Assembly: GCA_012934845.2 (NCBI GenBank)
Contig: WNNJ02003482.1
Coordinates: 1 to 64,000 of the forward strand
Length of the DNA: 64,000 nucleotides
Direction of reading: 5' to 3'
Source of the DNA: Pomphorhynchus laevis
Lineage: Eukaryota > Acanthocephala > Palaeacanthocephala > Echinorhynchida > Pomphorhynchidae
Shown: positions 21,462 through 31,720 of the stretch, piece by piece
How the letters are laid out: each line of letters starts with the position of its first letter
How positions within the stretch are numbered: position 1 is the stretch's first letter
Notes under the pieces: generated by a model
Told to the model about the DNA's origin: nothing
Seen by the model: only the letters and a program-made list of their open reading frames with translations
Database searches by the model: none
Made by a program: the position numbers and the translations under genes

Positions 21462-22080
21462 GTAATACCTTTAAATTCTGTTTAATTATTTATAGTCTGC
21501 TTAGGATGGGAAAAATATACTGAAATGTAAGAAAACATTAAAAAATGCATAATCGTTTTATGCAATCTTCTTTTTTCACTGACAATAAAACAGCGGTAGC
21601 CATAATTTTTTATTAATGCAAATTCTAAGTCGCCTTTTTGCGTAATTGTTATGATAAACCAGTGATTATTTTAGTTGCTCTGAACAATAAATGCTTAATA
21701 AAATATTATATCTTCAGTTGCTATTATAATTTGAAAAGACCGGTCAATCCGAATTTTTATCGAGTTATTTATATGTTAGCCAGCATTTAATTATTTCTAT
21801 AATTGTATGTAAATTTTAATACTCAGTCAAATTGTTTAATCACGATTTCAAACTCTTTTTTAAATGTTAGAATTTATAGAAAAATGGTTACATACGTCAC
21901 CATTTGTATGGTCGTTATGCCTTTTGTTTAATTGGTATCTTAAATGACTTGTTTAATATTTGATATTTCTATTAGACTGTAAATTATTTATTATCAGACT
22001 GTAAATTTATTTACTTTATTAAATAAATGTTAATAAATATAAAGGGATTTGTGTGCAAAATTCTTACAATCCAAATTACG

Positions 22081-22328
22081 ACGTCCAATTTGTTAATAAC
22101 TATATTAAAACTATATTAAAGGTCATTTCATCGTAGCAATTAAATGTTAGACGTCTAATTTGTTAGTAACTTTATTAAAACTAGATTAAAGATCATTTCA
22201 TCGTAGCAATGGAATACTAGACGTTTAATTTGTTAATAATTTTATTAAAACTAGATAAAAGGTCATTTCATTGTAGCAATGGAATACTAGACGTTTAATT
22301 TGTTAATAATTTTATTAAAACTAGATTA
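22081..22328. repeat. 70-bp minisatellite, about 3.6 copies
   Basis: ACGT(C/T)(C/T)AATTTGTTA restarts at 22081, 22151, 22221 and 22291. The units differ by a few bases; the last two are nearly identical, suggesting recent local growth. It lies within the tubulin intron. Confidence 0.92.
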
Positions 22329-22329
22329 A

Positions 22330-23020
22330 TATAATGCTCAAGCAATGCAATGCTTGAACAGCTCGGGTGTTCAAGTCTGAGCTTTGATAAATCTTAGGTT
22401 ATTTTCATTTTAAAGTAATACTTTGCCGTAATAAATTTAATCCTAAAATTAAATTTTGTTCAATAGAATTGCGAAATATAAATCAATTTTTTAATAAAAA
22501 TCAACGTCACCTGTTATTAATAACACCTGATGTTAATTTACAATTTTATATTGTAAATTTCAAATTTAATTGCTTGAATTTATAATATTTATTATATTTA
22601 CTGAAATTTCTTATCTAAAAATGTAAGTTTTGACTATTATAAAAGCATAATTGCAAATCAGTAGGACAACATTAGATATTAGTATCGAATTCTGATGAAA
22701 ATTTCTTTCAGTAGTCCTATTAAAATCAAACTGTCTAACCCTTGAGGCAATATGAACAATTGATAAAGTATGAACATTTTTAAAAATATAACTTATATTT
22801 ATATTTATAAATATACTATATTTATACTTATATTTATCAAAATAGTTTTTTATTTAATTTTATAAAAAATTCAAATTTTTAATAAATTTATTAGCCACTT
22901 AACCTTTCAGTATAGGCAAAGTACAAAAAAATTAAATAAATAAATAATAAATAAAGACTTTGTTAAATCAAGAAAATACATGCAACAAGTCACAAAAAAC
23001 CAGTACAAGGATGACAGGTA
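22330..23020. other. AT-rich intron interval
   Basis: Low-complexity AT-rich sequence with TATTTATA runs near 22790-22840. No gene or element is recognised. Confidence 0.35.
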
Positions 23021-23039
23021 ATTAAAAAACTAACTTTCA

Positions 23040-24295
23040 CTTCTTTCTTCAGAAGCCTTTCAATCTTTACGGCCTCAAATCCAGGGGGATCTGAGGCCTC
23101 CAACCGATCTACCACGCCACATAAGAAACCTTAGCCGTTGCTCAGATGCTTAGCTCGTTTCAGGGCCCACCTAGCTTTCTTCAGGATACCTTTGAGTCTA
23201 TCCATGTCAGCTTTCGCCGACCAGTTCACCGTAAAAAATAGACAAATAACATGCACAGCAAAATAGTGTGCAATCATAAAAAAGTGTTAGTTTCAATTTG
23301 CAGTGGATCAATGATAATTTTGTAGTGTATCAATTTTGTTCAGTGACAGTACTGACATGTGCTGACGTAGTCTCTGATGTCAAGACGGCTGATGTCAAGA
23401 CGTAATCTTTGACATCAGCCGATTCTTTTTAAGATTAAAGACCAGTTAACCATGTCCAATATTATTTTAAACTCTGCCAAATCGCAGGTGGTTGTCTTTC
23501 ATGGCGCTCCTGCAGCAAAGCAAAAACTTAAGAGATTAGCACTCTCAGCACTCTTCTCCATATTGACTAATCATCCCCTCCCTGTCTTTACGTTTCGAGT
23601 AAAATACCTGCGGTTTACCGTTACGGTGAACTGGTCGGCGAAAACTGACCTGGATAGACTTAAACGCATCCTTAAGGGAGCTAAGTGGGCCCTGAAATGG
23701 GCCCAGCACATGTTATTAATAGATAAAACCCAAATAGCAAAATCGCGTGCAATCATAAAAACGTGTTAGTTTCAATTTGCAGTGGATCAATGGTAATTTT
23801 GTAGTTTATCATAATAATATAGATTTTTTAAGAACTCAACAAATAGAAAAGAACTAAAAAAGAGAAATCAGAAAACATCATTGTAAACTTGTTCGTGTCT
23901 TTTTGGTGTTACGGCCTCTGGTCGTCAGGGATCTGAGCCATCCAGCTACACAAACACGTGACTCTCCGACTGAGCCATTGAGGGTATTTCACCCCCGAAG
24001 AATCCAATCGGTGCGGACTATGCTGGGTAAACGAGAGACGAGGAGCTTAAGAAACCTTAGCCTTTGCTCTGGGGGACGTCCTCTTGCGAAGAAGACTAAT
24101 CCCGAGATAGCCCAAGTATCCCAAAGGCGCACTTGGGTTTTCCCATTCAATGATAGATACTAAGCCCGTTATAGGGCCCACCTAGCTCTCTTCAGGATAC
24201 GTTTGAGTCTATCCAGGTCAGCTTTCGCTGACCAGTTCACCGTAATGGTGAACCCTAGGTATATCAATTTTGGTCAGCGACAGTATTTACATGTG
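23040..24295. mobile_element. LINE fragments in alternating orientation
   Basis: One RT-downstream segment appears three times. The plus-strand copy is at about 23440-23770, encoding LNSAKSQVVVFHGAPAAKQK and NWSAKTDLDRLKRILKGAKW, typical of the region after the YADD box in non-LTR ORF2. Minus-strand copies of the same segment lie near 23155-23245 and 24165-24295 (GCCCACCTAGCT...GACCAGTTCACCGTAA). All are dead. The alternation gives inverted pairs about 0.4-0.5 kb apart. The clade is uncertain. Confidence 0.7.
23905..24000 (-). repeat. Possible tRNA-derived SINE head
   Basis: The minus strand reads TGGCTCAGTCGGAGAG, which resembles a tRNA A box. It is followed about 26 nt later by GGCTCAGATCCC, a weak B box. 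A related block (CCTCAGATCCC...GAGGCCGTAA) lies on the minus strand near 23065-23110. It does not fold as a clean tRNA by eye, so a pol III-derived SINE remnant is the best guess. Confidence 0.3.
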
Positions 24296-24299
24296 CTGG

Positions 24300-25960
24300 T
24301 ACACTATAGCGTGTAGTAACGCTGCACAAGTTTGACGACAGAATGTGCAACGAAACGAATCATTAGGCTAATGAACCTGTTTGTGGTACCTTGGCAATCT
24401 GGAGATTAATCTTATTTTCTAGAGGAAGTCGCTCTGAGCAAAGACCAGGGTTTCTCAAACACCTCGTCTTGAAATTACGTACTATTGTCCGCCTCGACTG
24501 GATTCTCAGGTGTTTGAGATACCCTAAGTCGTTAAGCCGGAAGGCTGTGCGTTGGTGTATGCTAGTGGGTGCTGACCCGAATCAGTTTTAAAAATGTAAA
24601 GACTGGTGAAAAGATGACTTAGACACCGATGGCTTCTGCTTGTTTTGTTTTTGTTTTTCTGTTAGCTGCATGTTGTTTTTAGTAAAGTAATCTATTATTT
24701 CCACTGTGATGCAGCAAAATTTTGCATTATAATTGTGTAATGATAGTCGTTAGATCAGAGAGCGCGTGTCGTAACGTGGATTGCGCCAATTTAATAGAGT
24801 GTATGTCGGTGTTAAATAAATCTACGTGCTAAGGACCGTGATTTTATTAACTTTAAATACTAATAGTACGATTCTGTCACAGATTAATCGATCCTCTATA
24901 CAAATTGAGCAAAGTTTAAAGACGCGAGAGCGCAGCTACTGCAAAAAGGTGAACATTTGACAAGCACCCCAATTACTCACTTTACATATCTCCATTGACA
25001 GCTGTATATAAGGATAAAGTTTACGAAAATAAATCATTCTGAAAAGCTGTTAAGCAATAATGGTCATATGAAGCAACATTACTATGAAGGACCTTAAAGC
25101 ACCGTCATAAGGGAGTGTTTCGAAACTAGGAATCCTAGAAAGTCACAAATGCAATTTTGCATGATTTTCGTTGTTAGTGTGTTGAGAAAATTCATTTTGA
25201 TAACAGGAGTAACCTTATGCATTTGTAATTAAGGGCAAATTGATCAAGGAAAAATTAATTGAAGACGGAGACTTGTCGATTATTTTATAAAATAAAGAAT
25301 AATAATAAATTAAATATTAATAAATGAATATAAATAAATAAATTCGTTAATAACAAATACCTATTAAATAACTATATGATAACTACCTTTTATGTATAAT
25401 TGCTCAACTAAAACTTTTAATAACTTAGATGTATTAACGTTTTTATAATGCCTTTCTCCTTGACTTTTGTATATTTAAATATTACCTAAAAATCTGAATC
25501 AGTTAGGTAAATATTTATGTAAAAATATTTATTTGAAATAAATATTTATAAATAAATATTTATGTTTATTAATAAATATTTATTAATAAATAAATATTTA
25601 TTTGTGTTAAATTATCATTCAACAGTGCCCGAAACACTGCATTTTGCAGTCGATTGTTGCGCTTCCTCGAAATATATTAATAAGATAGACAAACACTTTG
25701 GAACAACTATAGAGTTTAATGACTTTTCACACAAAGTTAACAAAAACTGATTGTGAAATTCATACAAATGTTGCAGCATAATTTCGATGATATTAAAAGT
25801 AGTTGCAGTAAGTTTCGCAAGCCGGCAGAAGCGAATATAATGTTAATATATTATATTAAATATAATAGCGTTTGCATTCAAAGGCTAAAAATTTTAAAAT
25901 AATTTCAAATTTAACAAAAATTATAAATCTTTGTTCAAACAAATTATAGTTGGATCAAAG
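24300..25960. other. Intron interval, no gene seen
   Basis: A G+C-richer stretch at 24390-24600 may be the tail of the LINE debris. The rest is AT-rich, with TAAATATTTATT runs near 25520-25600. No supported gene. Confidence 0.35.
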
Positions 25961-25965
25961 AATAG

Positions 25966-26212
25966 GGCCGAAACCTGATAGCATAGCAGTTTCTCCTGAT
26001 GACCTCTAATCCTTATTCTGATACATCGTCTGTTATTTATTAGTCAATTTATAAAAATGACGTTTATTTTAAATTTTAAATCTAAATTTCAATTTATAAA
26101 TTTCAATTTTAAATTTTATCGTTATATTAATATAACGATAATTATCTTTATTATTAATTTGTATATAGCATAAAATACGTAGACTCAGTTAGCTGATCTG
26201 ATTATTATTTCC
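25966..26212 (-). repeat. Dispersed repeat family B, copy 2
   Basis: GGCCGAAACCTGATAGCATA at about 25966, through CTGATGACCTCTAATCCTTA, to ACGTAGACTCAGTTAGCTG near 26210. One of the better preserved copies. Lies in the tubulin intron. Confidence 0.8.
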
Positions 26213-26214
26213 TT

Positions 26215-27240
26215 GCGTTATTATTTCAAATTAGGATTTTTCAAATCCTCATTTGAAATTTACTCATTTCTATGTAATTATTACACCTTTTAATATGTAT
26301 AAACTAATATATATGCAATTAGTATCACCTATCATGCCCACTATTTCGTAAAAATACAAATAAGTAGTCAACTATTTTGTTAAAACTTGACTGCATTTGA
26401 ATTATTTTATCTACAAAGCTATAAATTATAATGCAAAAGTATATTTCTCTTGCAATAATGCACAAAATTTGGTTTAACCTAAATTAACACTTAATCTGTG
26501 TTGAAATTATGTAGTTTGGGTTAAATTTTCAAATATTGATTTTTTAATTTTTATGTAGTTTGGAATTAACACATTGGCATTCACCGATTCTCATATAACA
26601 TTCATAGCAATATTCAATGACAAACAATTTAGGAATGCTTTGATAACTTTTTTGTCAATAAAATAATACCTTTAAACCGACGTGCGTGTTTTAAAATTGT
26701 ACCTAACGTTCGTGATTTTCAAAATATTTAAAGTATAGAATTTAAAATAGTAAATAACTAAGGAAATAACTACTTATAATAAAGTCAGAAAATAGATTTT
26801 TTAAAACAATACCTAAATTTAAAGATATTCAGTTGTTAAGAAAACATCAGAAGCAAACCAACCTAATTTGCTAATTCCGTTATTAAGTCGGCCACATAAT
26901 TTAGCCTATATTTAGCAGTCAATATAAATTTACAACAGTAATTTGATCTGGATATAGCATTATAATTTATTTAGAATGGTCATATAATGCCGTCTGGTCA
27001 TTATTGATATGCATATGGTACTCTAAAATTGAAAGCATTAATGCCTGTTAAATTACAGCCACATAAAATCTAGTTACCTGACGTAACTTACACAAAGGCC
27101 AAAACTAAGAAATTCTGCTAATTTTACAAATTCAACATTATTCGTCAGGAAATGAAGGGAGAAAGGCAAAATAAATAAATTGCCATTTTAGTATGAGTTA
27201 TCTGACTTTAAAGTTTATCAGTATATCTGACCTAGTGTGA
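26215..27240. other. AT-rich intron interval inside the inverted-repeat loop
   Basis: No gene or known element was recognised between dispersed repeat copy 2 and the right arm. Confidence 0.35.
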
Positions 27241-27244
27241 GTAA

Positions 27245-28443
27245 GTTAAATTACTACTAAATAATACTTGATTGCAGTTAATACTTAATTGCAGTTCACA
27301 GTGTAATTCATGAATTTTAATTAAAAATGATAGAAAAATTTACAATCTTAAAATTATGAAGGTATCTTCTAATTCGATTTTAAAGATACGTTTTTATCAA
27401 GACATAATTTATTAACAGCAAAGATAAGCTTTTTAAATAATAAATAAATGCCTACTGTGTTTTAAATAATTTAACTCCTAATTAGCAAACATATTTACAA
27501 ATATTTGGCACTCAATTTTGAATTTAAAATAAAATATTCTTTAATTAGATTTGAATTTCTTCCAGATCAAGGGTTGTTACTTATGATACTCTACTTGTGT
27601 GATTCGTTTGATAGTCAAACGAATTTTATATTTAACTTAATAACATATTATTAAATTTGCTTGAGTTTAGCATTTTGTTATATATTTTGCTTAAAATGTT
27701 GTGATGTTCTATTTAATATAAATATTTAACTTTGACTCTTGATGTTTTTCATTGAGATTAAAATGTTCTGTTTAAATATTTCTATTATATATAATCAACT
27801 ACATCGTAACCAAGCTTGCATATACTGATTTGATAGGAAAAATCAGAATTGCTATTGAGGTTGTTTAGGTGATTGCATTCTTTTTACGATTTAAATATTT
27901 GTTTATAAAAACTTTAAATAATAACATAACGTATAATATAAATGAATATTAGATCATATAGAATTTATAAGCTATTTATAATTTATAGAATATATCGACT
28001 ATATCATCTTATATTATTTATACACTAAATTAAACTTTATAGTTAAATTTAAACTACATAAAATATATATCGAATATATAAAATAAAATATGATATAAAA
28101 TATTAAGATATATAATATATATTTATATTTTGTAATGGCGTGAATACAAAATTATATGTAATATATCTATTCTAGTACGCGAATATCTGGTTAATTCGAG
28201 TACTAAAAATACTTTCTTCATCCCTTGGTTACGGACGCTACAATTCAAATTAATTGCATTGTAAAAATGATCAAGATTTATACTTTTGTAGTGATACATT
28301 TCATAAATTGATACATTTCATAAATTGATTTCACTTATTGGTAAATGTGTTTCTAATGTAACGAGCTTGCCTCATTACGCAGATTATATTGTAAGGTATT
28401 CATATTGCGAAACTCCCAATGAAGAAAAAATCGCCTTGTCTTA
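27245..28443. repeat. Right arm of the large inverted repeat
   Basis: Reverse complement of 19029-19352 plus 20087-20965 without the 735-bp extra piece of the left arm. It carries a 20-bp internal duplication near 27270 (TTGCAGTTAATACTTAATTGCAG region) not present on the left. Its outer end stops in the middle of the hairpin seen intact at 19020. It lies inside intron 1 of the tubulin gene. Confidence 0.9.
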
Positions 28444-28483
28444 ACATAAAAAGCGGCTTTAAAAATTTTAAAGAGCATATTAA

Positions 28484-28637
28484 TGATCGGGGTGTCCTAC
28501 ATGACGATGTTTGAGCCTATTCATGTTTTAGATTTTCTTAGCCGATCGACCGCTCAAACTCATAATTTATTCAGTCAATTCAACTTCATTAGTTTATGCT
28601 GATGACTTAGTAATGCTAGCTGAGAGATAATAAGATT
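28484..28637 (+). mobile_element. LINE RT fragment with YADD box
   Basis: The plus strand encodes SLVYADDLVMLAE near 28590-28625. The same segment occurs at 29876-30100, including the leading words TACATGACGATGTTTGAGCC and TTTTAGATTTTCTTAGCCGA. This copy is cut by the start of the hammerhead-bearing repeat at 28638. Confidence 0.7.
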
Positions 28638-28856
28638 GCATGCTTTTTTACAACCTTCGTCTGGGAGTTTAACCCTGATAGCGCCTACCACAAACGCCTA
28701 ACCCCCAATTGGGCGTTTCGACTTCACTCTACTCATCACTACAGGGTGGTCTCATTAGTGTGACATTAGGCCCTGTAACTACACATATACGACAGTACTT
28801 AATCCTCAGTAAACTTCTGAAATTTATTCCCTAAGCGCACGCTCCTCCGCCAGTGA
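28638..28856 (-). repeat. Hammerhead-bearing repeat, copy 1
   Basis: A 219-bp unit from GCATGC to CTCCTCCGCCAGTGA, repeated in direct orientation at 29136-29346. On the minus strand it contains TGATGAGTAGAGTGAAGTCGAAAC, i.e. the two conserved hammerhead strands ((CU)GAUGAG and CGAAAC) around a short stem II region. Stem I pairing is poor here. Terminal repeats of Penelope-like elements are known to carry such ribozymes, so this may be a remnant of one. Confidence 0.6.
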
Positions 28857-29135
28857 CTAGCCTTACATATGGTATGGTTCGCGTAAGCAGTGGCTTCACA
28901 GAGCAGCACATGTGCTATCGTTTATTCCTTTATCAACTTACTAAGGTTGCTGAACAAGCAACACGCTTGCATACATCTGAATCACAATGCACGAGCAAAG
29001 CTCTTGCGCAGATGCTAAGATTAGTCACTCCACATATAGTGGTTATATGAATTAAAAACTACTGATGACGTTATATGCATAAGACAGAATTTCAATACAA
29101 CTTTTTAATTAACACGAATAGGAAAATATATGCCT

Positions 29136-29346
29136 GCATGCTATTTTACAACCTTCGTCGGGAAGCTTAACCCGGAATGCGTCTATCACAGACGCCTAGC
29201 CCCAATGCGACGTTTCGACCTTAGTCTACTCATCACTGCATTGTGGTTTCATCAGTGTGGCCATGTAGCTACACAACTTCTACAGTACTTAATCCTCACT
29301 AAACCTCGAAAATGAATTCTCTAAGCACACGCTCCTCCATCGGTGA
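29136..29346 (-). repeat. Hammerhead-bearing repeat, copy 2
   Basis: Direct, diverged copy of 28638-28856. It holds the better ribozyme candidate (29199-29246). The copies share the words ACAACCTTCGTC, ACAGTACTTAATCCTCA and CACGCTCCTCC. Confidence 0.7.
29199..29246 (-). ncRNA. Candidate hammerhead ribozyme (probably decayed)
   Basis: The minus strand reads CCACAATGC, then AGTGATGAG, TAGACTAAGGTC, GAAAC, GTC, then GCATTGGGG. The flanking strands CCACAATGC and GCATTGGGG pair at eight of nine positions as stem I. UGAUGAG and GAAAC are the conserved core strands and GUC is the usual cleavage triplet. The base before UGAUGAG is G where C is required, and stem III is reduced to almost nothing, so cleavage is doubtful. 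Structure drawn by eye. Confidence 0.45.
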
Positions 29347-29875
29347 ATTCTGAACCTCTGAATTTCCAATTCAGAGGTTTTTCTGAATTCTGCTGAACCT
29401 CTGTAAACAACTGCCGTTTACGACATCTAAATTGTTCATTAAGCATTTTTACCATGAAAGGCTTTCAAGCTTCATGTCCAGGCAAATTGAGCGTCGAACG
29501 AATCGTCATTTCATACTTTATGAAATTTTTGAAAATTTCTTTCATTTATTCTAATATGAGCAGCTCGTTCCTTGTGTTTGGAGCTCCAGTATTATCAAAG
29601 TTCTATTTAAAGATAAGGATGATGCAAATAACTTCTACGCGTAGCGAAGCTTCGCCTTATAAACAATTCGTGACTTGGTGGTAGCAAGAATATTTCGTGC
29701 TAGATATGTAATTTTTATAAAAAAATTTATATTCGAAAGTAAAGCTTTCGAATTTGAAGATCACAATGTTTTGCTTACTAAACTCTAGAAAATCGTAAAT
29801 CATTCCGAACTAATGCTAAAGTTCATGCATTTTTCTTCAGCCTAGCTCATTGCTTATTTCAAGAGGTATTAACTT

Positions 29876-30100
29876 TTGAGACTGGGTTATCTTACATGAC
29901 GATGTTTGAGCCACTTAATGTTTTAGATTTTCTTAGCCGATCTCCCCCTTAAACTCAGAATCCATTCAGTCAATGTAACTTCACTGGTATATGCTGATGA
30001 CTTAGTAATGCTAGCTGACAGTTAATAAGACGCTCAAAATGCTTTAAATAACCTAGATTGCACAGCGAATAAAATGATAGTAAACATGAAGCATCAAGAC
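29876..30100 (+). mobile_element. LINE RT fragment with YADD box, second copy
   Basis: Encodes SLVYADDLVMLAD, then after a stop DAQNALNNLDCTANKMIVNM, the palm and following helix of a non-LTR RT. Diverged direct copy of 28484-28637 that extends further to the right. Confidence 0.75.
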
Positions 30101-30139
30101 AATAAAAAATCATCTAAAATCCAAATCTCTCCTGGAAAC

Positions 30140-31000
30140 AATGTTAGTAGTTTCTAATTTTCATTTACCTAATGCAAAGGAGGAACTTCCTCCCATAAAA
30201 AAGTTGGCCAATTTAATAATAATATCACCAAAAATGCCAATAGCAAGGAACCTTTTCTTCAACGAATTCCTGAGAACTTTCGTTAAAGAATATCTAGACA
30301 GAGTAATTCCTAACTCAACAAGGATTATAAACGATACATATAGACTTTTATTTGTTTCTCCAGATCTGATCATGGCAATCTCGAAATATTTCAATGATAA
30401 ATTGTCTTATAAGGAACTTTGACATTCAAGCCTATTATGGGATCAGAAATAATCTCGAATATAATTCCAGAACTTGACGCAGCAGACATCGAGGCTCTAG
30501 AAAAGAGATTTTATCTTCGTAAAGTAAGGTTTATTAAAGATAATAACGGTGCACCATTGCCGATCGCCTTTGCAAACACTGCAGATGAAAATGCCATCAT
30601 ACTGGCCAATTCAGACTGTAATCCCTTTATGGGATGCAACTTATTGTTCACACACGTAGCCAGTGATAATATGACATGACCTCACTGCAACACATGCCAT
30701 CACTGGGGACATTGGGGCTCAGACTGTAGTAGGTAGAAATCCTGTGGCGTGTGTGGTTCCGTTGACGAATACCACATCTTTGACTGCAAACTTACACCCA
30801 TATGCTCTAACTGTGGCCAGCAATACCCGGCATGGTCCAGGGGAGATGTACAGTATTTAAAAAATACGCCAATAGGCACGCAATTTCACGAAAACACATC
30901 AATTCTTCGCCAACCAAATTTAATCAAGCATGCAGCTCGACAGGTCCTAACAAGGAAGAGTTAATGAAAATCTTTAAAGCTATGCAACAGGAGACGATAT
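30140..31000 (+). mobile_element. LINE ORF1 fragment with zinc knuckles
   Basis: Two plus-strand frames make up a Jockey/I-like ORF1 remnant. One is 30141-30422. The other runs from 30419 through a stop near 30679 and on to 30964, ending in a Cys/His series: CNTCHHWGHWGSDC, CGVCGSVDEYHIFDC and CSNCGQQYPAW. Such CCHC arrays bind nucleic acid in ORF1 proteins of these LINEs. The order RT piece then ORF1 is the reverse of a normal element, so this junction comes from nested insertion or from two tandem copies. Confidence 0.7.
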
Positions 31001-31099
31001 AATCAATGGAAGGACTAGTTACCGGTATGGTAAATATCCTTGTCAATTCACCCACAACCGTCACTCCGGAGGCCAATATCTCCAAGAAGAGATCAACAT

Positions 31100-31720
31100 C
31101 CTACACACAGAGCCTTGCGTGTAAGAAAATATCGAATAGTTAGATCCTTGCGTCTAAGAAAATATCGACTACTTCCAACAAACAGAACTCTGTGTTGATA
31201 AAATTGTCAAATAAGGATGAAAATCGCTGTGAACTAACGGCAGTCACCACCAAGGGAGATGAAGATATTGCCCGTGGGCAAGTGTCTCTAACTTGCGGGA
31301 CTGATAAAGTAATTTATTTTCAGAAAATATACAAGTGTGGTTTCCGCTTCTATAAGAGAATCGTCGGGATTTCTTTCAAATGATCATTTTCAGTAGTCGC
31401 TTTTCTATCGCGAATTCACCAAATTCGTTAAATTCTAGATTTACAAATAACTGACAGTTTAGTTGCAACACATTGCATTTATGGGTAAAGAAATCACGTG
31501 TGAATTTAGAGTTTTCGCTTACATTACAGATGACCCAAGGTGCTTGGCAATGTCCGCGAGGGTCCACCCCTTTTTTATTTTGACAGATTTTGTTATGGAT
31601 ATTGTAAAAAGATGCATTCTACGCCATCATCATTTCTCGATGACTTCGATAAGCATAAATGCTGACGACGTAATCAGTTCATTGGATTTAATGTATATAG
31701 GATTGTAAGAGAATTTAACA
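31100..31720 (+). mobile_element. Degenerate LINE RT piece
   Basis: The plus-strand frame at 31463-31708 contains HPFFILTDFVMDIVKRCIL followed by INADDVISSLD, which resembles the segment before and including the YADD box of RTE-like RTs. Stops on both sides; weak evidence. Confidence 0.4.

Noticed and set aside
22081-22328. Regular 70-bp repeats as a CRISPR-like array
   Set aside because: The whole unit repeats with no unique spacers, in an animal intron; it is a minisatellite.
23905-24000. A functional tRNA gene
   Set aside because: Only box-like words are present. No acceptor stem or anticodon arm could be paired.
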